Of a stretch of DNA of 5,859 nucleotides, positions 1 through 5,772 are shown piece after piece. The number at the start of each line of letters is the position of its first letter. The first letter of the stretch is position 1. The stretch is from Melioribacteraceae bacterium. GTDB taxonomy: Bacteria; Bacteroidota; Ignavibacteria; Ignavibacteriales; Melioribacteraceae. The notes beneath the pieces are model-generated. The model ran no database searches, had not been told where the DNA came from, and saw only the letters and a list, made by a program, of their open reading frames with translations. The stretch spans positions 1 through 5,859 of the forward strand of contig JAQICK010000286.1 in the NCBI GenBank assembly GCA_027858595.1. Reading direction: 5' to 3'. The position numbers and the translations under genes were made by a program.

Positions 1-8
1 ATAAATAA

Positions 9-27
9 TTAATTCTTTAAGAATTAA
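9..27. promoter_or_regulatory. AT-rich perfect palindrome upstream of the HtrA gene
   Basis: TTAATTCTT and AAGAATTAA are exact reverse complements around a single central T. The site ends 21 bases before the protease start codon. It could be an operator for a dimeric regulator of the protease gene. It could also be a weak hairpin ending an upstream gene outside the window, but no T-run follows it on the plus strand. Short palindromes arise easily in AT-rich DNA, so the function is a guess. Confidence 0.3.
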
Positions 28-48
28 AAAATCAACTTAGGAAAGATA

Positions 49-1236
49 ATGACAAAATTCCAAATTATTCTATCAAATATCATAATTACATCTACTATTG
101 TGGCAGCTTTCTTCTTTATAACGCAAAACAATGTATTGAAATACAATGACAGTACAACTAATTTAACTGCTGCTGACACTATTTATGTAAAAAACAAAGA
201 AAACCTAAACCAATCCATTTATAATTCACGCAATACTATTATTACCGAAACTGTTAAGAATGTAAGTCCAGCAGTTGTTGGAATTTTTGTAAAAGAGGTT
301 AGACAATACAAATATAACTCCCCTTTTAATAATCATCCGTTTTGGCAAAAATTCTTTGGAAATCAGATTTACAACAAAGAGATTTCTGGATTAGGCTCAG
401 GAGCAATTATTTCGCAAGATGGATACATACTTACTAACGATCATGTTGCTGGTACTGCCGATGAGATTACTGTAACTTTGTCTAATGGTGAACACTACAA
501 AGCTAAACGAGTTGGAACTGATTTAACTTCCGATATTTGTCTTCTTAAAATTGAAGCTACAGATTTACCTTATATTCCTCTGGGTAATTCGGATGAAATT
601 TTAATTGGTGAGTGGGTTGTTGCATTGGGAAACCCTTTTGGATTATTTGATGTTTCAGATAAACCCACAGTAACGGTTGGAGTAATTAGTGCTTCGGGAA
701 TGAATTTGAGTCCCGTTGACAATAGATATTACATTGATATGATTCAAACAGATGCTTCAATTAATCAAGGTAATTCTGGTGGACCTTTAGTAAATAGCAT
801 GGGTGAACTTATTGGAATGAATACTCTAATTTGGACAGCTCAAGGCTCAAGCGGTAATGTTGGTGTGGGATTTGCAATACCTTCTAATAAATTAAACAAA
901 GTAGTTGGCGAATTAAAAGATAAAGGATTTTTTGAAAGGGATTACTGGACAGGCTTACGTATCCATTCGATTGACGAGGGAATTGCAAACTATTATAAAT
1001 TACAAGATACACGTGGAGTTATAATTACAGAAGTAATTGCAAAATCTCCAGCCTATGAAGCAAAACTAGAGCCAGGTGATATAATTAGAAAAATTGATGA
1101 TATTGATATTGATAATTACGAAACCCTTAAGGGTGTTTTACAAAATTATAAAACTGGCGAAACCATTCAGATTAAAATTTTGCGAAATAATGAAAATCTT
1201 TTGAAAAATATGAAGCTTGCAAAAAGGGATTTTTAG
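49..1236 (+). CDS. htrA: HtrA/Deg-family periplasmic serine endoprotease, one PDZ domain
   Basis: This is an envelope quality-control protease expected to degrade misfolded exported proteins in the periplasm. Residues 7-25 are a hydrophobic segment with no clear cleavage site, so it is probably an N-terminal membrane anchor, followed by a polar linker to about residue 65. The trypsin-like domain spans about 66-290. The catalytic triad is intact: His132 in TNDHVAG, Asp162 in SDICLLKI and Ser243 in the GNSGGPL signature. The LA-loop motif PFWQKFFG lies at 97-104. One PDZ domain occupies about 302-390, with a GVII carboxylate-binding loop at 323-326. At 395 residues with an anchor and a single PDZ, the layout resembles DegS more than two-PDZ DegP/DegQ. 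The start is supported by AGGA at 39-42, six bases before the ATG. The TNDHVA context of the His differs slightly from the usual TNNHVV. The gene stands alone on its strand and ends before the shared terminator hairpin. The family call is secure; the DegS-like signalling role is inference. Confidence 0.93.
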   Translation: MTKFQIILSNIIITSTIVAAFFFITQNNVLKYNDSTTNLTAADTIYVKNKENLNQSIYNSRNTIITETVKNVSPAVVGIFVKEVRQYKYNSPFNNHPFWQKFFGNQIYNKEISGLGSGAIISQDGYILTNDHVAGTADEITVTLSNGEHYKAKRVGTDLTSDICLLKIEATDLPYIPLGNSDEILIGEWVVALGNPFGLFDVSDKPTVTVGVISASGMNLSPVDNRYYIDMIQTDASINQGNSGGPLVNSMGELIGMNTLIWTAQGSSGNVGVGFAIPSNKLNKVVGELKDKGFFERDYWTGLRIHSIDEGIANYYKLQDTRGVIITEVIAKSPAYEAKLEPGDIIRKIDDIDIDNYETLKGVLQNYKTGETIQIKILRNNENLLKNMKLAKRDF

Positions 1237-1280
1237 TTTTGAAGGATTCTGGGGATTAGTATAGAAAATTTACAAAATCT

Positions 1281-1334
1281 AAAGAATAACCTTTTAACTA
1301 ATTTATGCAAAACTTTGTTAAAAGGTTATTCTTT
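1281..1334. terminator. Perfect 18-bp inverted repeat, probable bidirectional terminator
   Basis: Bases 1281-1298 (AAAGAATAACCTTTTAAC) and 1317-1334 are exact reverse complements separated by an 18-base loop. In RNA from either strand the 3' arm ends in the U-rich sequence UUCUUU. The hairpin sits 44 bases after the protease stop codon and one base beyond the 3' end of the minus-strand tRNA, between two converging transcription units. It therefore probably terminates both. There is no long U-tract after the stem, so efficiency cannot be judged from sequence. Confidence 0.75.
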
Positions 1335-1335
1335 G

Positions 1336-1408
1336 TGGAGCTAAGCGGGTTCGAACCGCTGACCTCTTGACTGCCAGTCAAGCGCTCTCCCAACTGAGCT
1401 ATAGCCCC
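1336..1408 (-). tRNA. tRNA-Ala (anticodon GGC)
   Basis: Read on the minus strand, the 73 bases fold into a standard cloverleaf: a 7-bp acceptor stem, a D-stem GCTC/GAGC, an anticodon stem CTTGA/TCAAG with loop CTGGCAG, a 5-base variable region, and a T-stem AGCGG/CCGCT with loop TTCGAAC. The anticodon GGC lies at 1373-1375 and reads GCC and GCU alanine codons. The acceptor stem carries the G3:U70 wobble pair (bases 1406 and 1339), the main identity element for alanyl-tRNA synthetase. The discriminator base is A. The 3' CCA is not encoded (the next bases read CAA), so it must be added after transcription. The gene starts 29 bases after the stop codon of the Omp85 gene on the same strand; I could not identify a promoter of its own in that gap. 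Confidence 0.97.
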
Positions 1409-1437
1409 ATGATACAAAAAATGGAATTGCAAATTTC

Positions 1438-3555
1438 TTAAAAAGCCTCACCAATTGCAAAATGTATCTGAAATAAATCATTCCAAAATGATCTATTTCC
1501 TATACTTACTGTTGAGTTAGGGTCGTACAATTTCACAGCAAAATCTATTCGGAAAGGAATGAAATCCGTATAGTATCTAAATCCAAATCCGGCAGAAACA
1601 GCAATTTCGTCAAACCGAAATGCCTTTGCATTGCTCCACGTATTTCCGTAATCGACAAATAATGCTACGCCAACATTTCCGACCAATCTGTTTCTTGTCT
1701 CAATAGTTCCTTCAAATTGGAATAATCCTCCAGGAGTAGCTTGATCAAGAAATATAGCTTCTAAATCCGAAGGAGAAATAGTATTAATATCTAAATCCAC
1801 AACATTGAATTCTGGAACCAACTCGCGCGACTGCGACCCACGAACAGAGTTACTACCTCCACTTGTGAAACGCTGATTATACGGCACAGATGTTTCTAAA
1901 CCTTCATAAACATAAATATTTCCAGCCCTAAATTTTATTCCAAAAGCATCTTCTTTTGAATAATAGATGGATGGAAACAAACTAAAATCAACTTGAACCT
2001 TATAATATAGAGGACTATTTAAATTATAATTTAATATTTGGCTAGATAGATATTGTGATAAATTAGCATTAGCTATAAGAATACCTGTTTTATATCCTTT
2101 AGTTGGGAACACAAAATCGTTTGTTTTATTTGCACCAAACCTAAAAGAGAATAGGGTGTTTAAACTATTTGTCGATTTTGAAATATTTTTTGCCAATGCA
2201 GCAGCTGCAGAATCTACTTCAGCTGGATCAAAATCTGGATCTTGACTAAGTACTTTATTAAAAATAGTTTCAAGATAATCTTCTTGATATAGAACTTGAA
2301 GATTTTCAACATTCCACGAAGTTCCAAATGATGTTAAATAAACATATTGTGGTAGTTCAAAATTTAGACCGACTTTAAAACCTCGTGCAATTGTGTTGTA
2401 CTCATTTTCTCTCTTTTGTATTGTTGAATACACTTCATATCGAGTATCGATGCTTTCACCAAATAAAAATGGTTGCCCTAGTATAAGTCTTAAATCGGCA
2501 TAGCCAATTACGTCAGTATTTGTTACAGACATGTTTTGAATAAAATCAAAAATATTTTGTGCTGCTATTGAAGCATTAAGAGTTAATGACCTAGCATCGC
2601 CTAAAAAATTCCTTTTTGAAAATCCAAGACCCAGACCAAGGTTAAATCTATTGTCCTCGTTATTCATAATCACTTCAGGTGTGGCTTGGTACAATTTTCC
2701 TATTTCAGTTGATATTTTCAATGGAACTTTAATGCCAACAGTATCTTCTATTGTACTAGTGATAACCGCAATATTGAAAAGTTTAGTTTTATATAGACGA
2801 CTTTGACCCAACTCAATATTATATTTACTATAAGTTTCACCGCTCTCAATTCCTACAATTTCAGAAATTAATTCTTCCTCAACTTCATCTTTTCCATCAC
2901 CACTCATTTCAATTTTAATATCTGAGATATTATATTTTTTGCCCAAATGAAAATATATTTTTGTATCTACGCTATTACTTGTAGTATCTATATAAATTAG
3001 TGTACTGTCCACATCAGCAAATATATATCCATTGTCTTTTAAATAATTTGCAATATTTCCGTTAATAATAGAAACGTTTTCGTATGAATAAGTTTCAGTC
3101 GTATCAGTTTCTGAAAATTCTTTAATGTTCCACTTTTCTAATTTATTTAGAGAATCGAGACCTAGAATTTCAAGATTCTTATATTTGCTCGAATTACCCT
3201 CTGAAATAAGAAATTGAACTCTTGCTTTATTTTCAGTTGTATCAATAGAGTATTTAGATTTAACTGTAGTGTTAAAAAACCCATAATTAAAATAAAAAGA
3301 TTTTAAGCGTAGTATCTCGTCATTTAGAGATAGAGAATCGAAATAAACAGCCTTTTCCCCTATACCAATCACAGAGTTTATCGACTGCCAAAGACCCCAA
3401 GGAGTTTCTTTTAATGCTACAACATCTAATAACTCAGCATCGGAGAAAAAGTCATTTCCAGAAAATTGAATTTTTTCAAGTTCTGCTAAATTAACATCTT
3501 GTGCAAAAAATGATGTTGCAAAAAATAGGAGTAATATTATGAGTCTATTTTTCAT
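1438..3555 (-). CDS. Omp85-family outer-membrane protein (BamA/TamA-like), three POTRA domains
   Basis: This is an outer-membrane barrel protein of the family that inserts or translocates proteins across the outer membrane. Residues 1-18 form a signal peptide with probable cleavage FFA/QD. Three POTRA-like modules follow at about 24-120, 122-205 and 207-285; the first opens with IQFSGNDFFSDAEL. The 16-strand-type barrel covers about 286-705 and carries the L6 signature at 565-573 (SGGSNSVRG). The C-terminal strands PFRIDFAVKL and FQIHFAIGEAF end in Phe, as expected for barrel recognition by the assembly machinery. In most family members an aromatic residue follows VRG; here it is Ser574. An Ala-rich insertion near 430-465 is probably an extracellular loop. 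With 705 residues and three POTRAs it is closer to TamA or accessory Omp85 proteins than to five-POTRA BamA. No Shine-Dalgarno sequence precedes the ATG. It lies 92 bp after the phosphatase gene and 29 bp before the tRNA, all on one strand. Confidence 0.9.
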   Translation of the reverse strand: MKNRLIILLLFFATSFFAQDVNLAELEKIQFSGNDFFSDAELLDVVALKETPWGLWQSINSVIGIGEKAVYFDSLSLNDEILRLKSFYFNYGFFNTTVKSKYSIDTTENKARVQFLISEGNSSKYKNLEILGLDSLNKLEKWNIKEFSETDTTETYSYENVSIINGNIANYLKDNGYIFADVDSTLIYIDTTSNSVDTKIYFHLGKKYNISDIKIEMSGDGKDEVEEELISEIVGIESGETYSKYNIELGQSRLYKTKLFNIAVITSTIEDTVGIKVPLKISTEIGKLYQATPEVIMNNEDNRFNLGLGLGFSKRNFLGDARSLTLNASIAAQNIFDFIQNMSVTNTDVIGYADLRLILGQPFLFGESIDTRYEVYSTIQKRENEYNTIARGFKVGLNFELPQYVYLTSFGTSWNVENLQVLYQEDYLETIFNKVLSQDPDFDPAEVDSAAAALAKNISKSTNSLNTLFSFRFGANKTNDFVFPTKGYKTGILIANANLSQYLSSQILNYNLNSPLYYKVQVDFSLFPSIYYSKEDAFGIKFRAGNIYVYEGLETSVPYNQRFTSGGSNSVRGSQSRELVPEFNVVDLDINTISPSDLEAIFLDQATPGGLFQFEGTIETRNRLVGNVGVALFVDYGNTWSNAKAFRFDEIAVSAGFGFRYYTDFIPFRIDFAVKLYDPNSTVSIGNRSFWNDLFQIHFAIGEAF

Positions 3556-3577
3556 ATGTTAACAAAAAATGGTTAGG

Positions 3578-3590
3578 GTGCTCAGAGCAC
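3578..3590. promoter_or_regulatory. GC-rich palindrome in the leader of the Omp85 gene
   Basis: GTGCTC and GAGCAC flank a single central A, giving a perfect 6-bp-arm palindrome 22 bases upstream of the Omp85 start codon. It stands out because the surrounding 92-bp gap is otherwise very AT-rich. In RNA it could form a small hairpin (5-bp stem, 3-base loop); in DNA it could be an operator half-site pair. I do not recognise it as the site of any particular regulator. Confidence 0.35.
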
Positions 3591-3647
3591 AGCTTAAACA
3601 AATCTTCAAAAATCGATTTATTGATATATTTGGTTTTTTGACACAAA

Positions 3648-4997
3648 CTAGTGATCCTCTTTTTTTGGCTTAATACTTTTTAAATCATTTTCATTTATAG
3701 AATAATCCCACAATTTATTTTCATCCTTATCGTAAATTGTACATTTCAAAACTCTTTTTTTTCTTTTACCAGAAAACTCAAATATAGCAAAATTTCTTTT
3801 TGCTATATAGCTTCCCTCAACTCTATAACTATTTTTTTCCATTTTACGCCTATTAGCACCAGAGGTAAAGGGTGAAATAGTAAAATCGTAAAGTGGATAA
3901 GTTCCCTCTCGTTCCATTTTGGATAACTCAGAAAAATGTCTGTCGCCAGTTAGGAAAATCACTCCTTCTATTCCCTCTTCTTTTATTAAGGATAAAACTC
4001 TTTCTCTCTCATCATTAAAATTGAAATTGTTCTCTTCATAACCATTGTCTGTTAAGAATTCATTTCCAGTAACAATAAATTTGAACGGAGCTTTACTCTT
4101 TGCAAGTGCATCAATTAACCATTCAACTTGTTCAGCACCAAACATTTCACGCTTAATAGTTTTTCTATTATTTGGAGTTCTGTAATATCTATTATCCATC
4201 ATGAAAAAAGCTGCATCTCCCCACTCAAAATATGTTGTTGTTCCAGGCTTTCCATTAATACCATAAGTAGGATTTGCCCAAAACAACTTAAATGCTGCAA
4301 GTGTTTTTTCTTTATGGACAAAACTTCTGTCACTATTATCTGGACCAAAATCGTGATCATCCCAAATTGCATAGTGATGGATAGACCCCAAAAGTGCTTG
4401 CAAATATTCTTGTTCACGATGGAAACTATTTCTGTGCAAAATTCCAGTCCAACTATCAAAATCTGCGTCTCGTAAATAAACATTATCTCCACCCCAAAGC
4501 ATAAAATCTGGATGCACATTAAAAATGGTTTCATAAATTTCGTAATCGCCACCGTAAGGATTTGGTCTATCATATTTTTCTTCATTAATAAATGAACCAC
4601 TTCCAAAAGCAAAAGAAAAATTGGGGGGGTCTGTACGATATTGCCATAATACCTGTGTTTTAAACTCTAATGGATAAGGGCGTTCAACTACTTCACCGTT
4701 AATATAAAGTTCATATTCATACGTTAAACCAGGCTCTACAATATCTGCAACAAGATGTGCTGTAAATGCTGAGGACTTTTCCGTAGTTACTTCATCTGTA
4801 AATTGTTTTTCAGATAGACTGTCTTTCACCCAATATTCAATTTTAACATCTGCTTCATCAAAAGTTTGCACCCACAATATAACTTCTTTCATTTCTGAAT
4901 ATCCAACCATAGGACCAGAACGGAGCAAATTTACTTGAGCTACTAAAATGGAACTAAATATTTGAAGTAATGTTAAAGCAAGCAAGAATTTTTTCAT
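3648..4997 (-). CDS. Secreted PhoD-like alkaline phosphatase/phosphodiesterase (calcineurin-like metallophosphatase)
   Basis: This is an exported phosphoester hydrolase of the PhoD family; the substrate is not determinable. Residues 1-20 are a Sec-type signal peptide (LVA/QV). There is no twin-arginine motif, unlike Bacillus PhoD. An Ig-like N-terminal domain covers about 22-115. The metallophosphatase domain follows, with WGGDNVYLRD (Asp171, Asn172), IWDDHDFGPDNSD (Asp213, Asp214, His215, Asp216), MDNRYY (Asp268, Asn269) and TGDRHFSEL (Asp352, His354). The first motif normally reads FGSC, where Cys is an iron ligand in characterised PhoD. Here it is FGSGS with Gly134 (codon GGT at 4596-4598), so metal content may be altered. 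The tail is basic and polar. AGGA at 5003-5006 on the coding strand supports the start. A C7 tract covers codons 123-125. It is the first gene of a same-strand run with Omp85 and tRNA-Ala and diverges from the cytochrome-like lipoprotein gene. Confidence 0.88.
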   Translation of the reverse strand: MKKFLLALTLLQIFSSILVAQVNLLRSGPMVGYSEMKEVILWVQTFDEADVKIEYWVKDSLSEKQFTDEVTTEKSSAFTAHLVADIVEPGLTYEYELYINGEVVERPYPLEFKTQVLWQYRTDPPNFSFAFGSGSFINEEKYDRPNPYGGDYEIYETIFNVHPDFMLWGGDNVYLRDADFDSWTGILHRNSFHREQEYLQALLGSIHHYAIWDDHDFGPDNSDRSFVHKEKTLAAFKLFWANPTYGINGKPGTTTYFEWGDAAFFMMDNRYYRTPNNRKTIKREMFGAEQVEWLIDALAKSKAPFKFIVTGNEFLTDNGYEENNFNFNDERERVLSLIKEEGIEGVIFLTGDRHFSELSKMEREGTYPLYDFTISPFTSGANRRKMEKNSYRVEGSYIAKRNFAIFEFSGKRKKRVLKCTIYDKDENKLWDYSINENDLKSIKPKKEDH

Positions 4998-5035
4998 AAT
5001 TTTCCTAAAACAATAATTTTAAACAAATAATATAT

Positions 5036-5043
5036 TAAATTTG
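5036..5043 (+). promoter_or_regulatory. Possible Bacteroidota-type -7 promoter element
   Basis: TAAATTTG matches the TAnnTTTG -7 element used by the primary sigma factor of Bacteroidota. It lies 27 bases before the start codon of the lipoprotein gene, inside the 73-bp divergent gap. I find no matching TTG at the expected -33 distance, and the gap is so AT-rich that chance matches are likely. If the organism is not in Bacteroidota proper, the match means little. Confidence 0.22.
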
Positions 5044-5070
5044 ATTTCTAAAATTACTGAATAAATAAGT

Positions 5071-5490
5071 ATGAAATTAAAAATGAACAAAATTATTCCT
5101 AAATTATTAATTACATCTCTTCTTTTAATAATAGTATTAATTGGATGTGATGATACACTTACAGCAAACGATCTTGATAATATTGTAATTCCAGATAAAG
5201 ACGTTAGTTACAATGAATATATTCAACCCGTTTTGAATGTAAAATGTTCAACCTCTGGCTGTCACGATGACGGAACACGTGCAGGTGACTATAGTGTAAC
5301 AAATTGGGCAAATGTAGTTTTTCCTGGAATTGTTAACCCTGGAAATGTTGAAACTAGTAGATTAGTTTGGCGTATTGAAGGACTTGGTGTTGAATTTATG
5401 CCTCCAATTGGTTCGGTTGTTCTTCCATTAACAAAAAATCAAGTTGATGGAATAAAAACTTGGATTAGAGAAGGTGCGAAAAACAATTAA
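5071..5490 (+). CDS. Small lipoprotein with c-type cytochrome motif (CX4CH)
   Basis: This is a 139-residue lipid-anchored protein with a single probable heme c site, resembling the Planctomycete-type cytochrome c domains found in Bacteroidota and Ignavibacteria. A hydrophobic segment at about 8-24 ends in the lipobox LIGC, with Cys26 as the lipidated residue. Asp27 follows, which in enterobacteria would favour inner-membrane retention, but that rule may not apply here. The motif SYNEYIQPVLNVKC leads into C59-STSG-C64-H65, a CX4CH spacing rather than canonical CXXCH. Met110 in EFMPP is a candidate distal heme ligand. The C-terminal helix LTKNQVDGIKTWIREGA is typical of these domains. Met5 (ATG at 5083) is an alternative start giving a more usual MNK signal sequence; neither ATG has a clear Shine-Dalgarno. 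Partner and electron-transfer role are unknown. It diverges from the phosphatase gene and is followed by non-coding DNA. Confidence 0.8.
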   Translation: MKLKMNKIIPKLLITSLLLIIVLIGCDDTLTANDLDNIVIPDKDVSYNEYIQPVLNVKCSTSGCHDDGTRAGDYSVTNWANVVFPGIVNPGNVETSRLVWRIEGLGVEFMPPIGSVVLPLTKNQVDGIKTWIREGAKNN

Positions 5491-5549
5491 AAACAAAAAT
5501 TAAATTGACAAACCACAATTAAGCACCAACTTATAAAATTCCAATTAAT

Positions 5550-5557
5550 TTATTCTA
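5550..5557. repeat. Left 8-bp direct repeat (possible target-site duplication)
   Basis: TTATTCTA here is identical to 5765-5772. Both copies sit exactly three bases outside the outer inverted repeat, which is the arrangement expected of a target-site duplication. The sequence is AT-rich, so chance is not excluded. Confidence 0.5.
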
Positions 5558-5764
5558 ATGGGGTATGTAATAATCACCCGTATTTTTAAAAAATATTTTT
5601 CTCAATTTCAGTCATTGCGAGGAGCAGTTTTTTGCGACGTGGCAATCTATAGAAGGTAAAAGAGTATTAATTTAACAGATTGCCACACTCAACAAAAAAC
5701 GTTGAGTTCGCAATGACAATTTTTTCTAAAAACATCGTTCACAGGTGATGATTATATACCCATA
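5558..5764. mobile_element. MITE-like nested palindromic element, about 207 bp
   Basis: The outer inverted repeats are 5561-5578 (GGGTATGTAATAATCACC) and 5744-5761, matching at 16 of 18 positions when one is reverse complemented. Inside them the T/A-rich spacers 5579-5610 and 5718-5743 are also partly complementary. At the centre is a second palindrome with GTCATTGCGA ends. The whole is flanked by identical 8-bp direct repeats. It has no coding capacity, so if mobile it would need a transposase supplied elsewhere in the genome. It may equally be an older palindromic repeat into which the GTCATTGCGA unit inserted. I cannot assign it to an insertion-sequence family. It could also act as a terminator for the upstream lipoprotein gene. 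Confidence 0.55.
5611..5717. repeat. GTCATTGCGA-type palindromic intergenic repeat
   Basis: Three stem segments pair in register: 5611-5620 with 5708-5717 (10 bp, perfect), 5627-5634 with 5693-5700 (GTTTTTTG/CAAAAAAC, 8 bp, perfect) and 5639-5648 with 5677-5686 (GTGGCAATCT/AGATTGCCAC, 10 bp, perfect), closing on a 28-base AT-rich loop. The right arm also contains its own perfect 7-bp hairpin, ACTCAAC (5687-5693) with GTTGAGT (5701-5707). From memory, palindromes with GTCATTGCGAG and GGCAATCT ends are widespread high-copy intergenic repeats in many bacterial genomes. Copy number here cannot be seen from one window. Confidence 0.8.
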
Positions 5765-5772
5765 TTATTCTA
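5765..5772. repeat. Right 8-bp direct repeat (possible target-site duplication)
   Basis: This is the second copy of TTATTCTA, identical to 5550-5557 and three bases outside the right outer inverted repeat. Confidence 0.5.

Noticed and set aside
1333..1335. Encoded CCA tail for the tRNA
   Set aside because: The bases after the discriminator read CAA on the minus strand, not CCA.
1409..1437. Dedicated tRNA promoter in the gap after the Omp85 gene
   Set aside because: TATCAT and TTTGCA-like strings are present on the minus strand, but their spacing (about 12-13 bases) does not fit a promoter, and no TAnnTTTG element is present.
4128..4475. 115-codon plus-strand open frame inside the phosphatase gene
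   Set aside because: It lies antisense to a well-supported gene and encodes a Cys/Ile-rich sequence with no domain-like pattern; it is a shadow frame.
4199..4612. 137-codon minus-strand open frame overlapping the phosphatase
   Set aside because: It is a different frame of the same strand within the phosphatase gene and has a low-complexity, unprotein-like composition. It might suggest a frameshift, but the main frame keeps all PhoD motifs in order through this region.
5491..5545. Terminator right after the cytochrome-like gene
   Set aside because: The only inverted repeat, AATTG with CAATT around 5503-5520, is too short and has no T-run.
5550..5772. CRISPR array
   Set aside because: The repeats are inverted and nested, with a single pair of short direct repeats and no regular repeat-spacer pattern.
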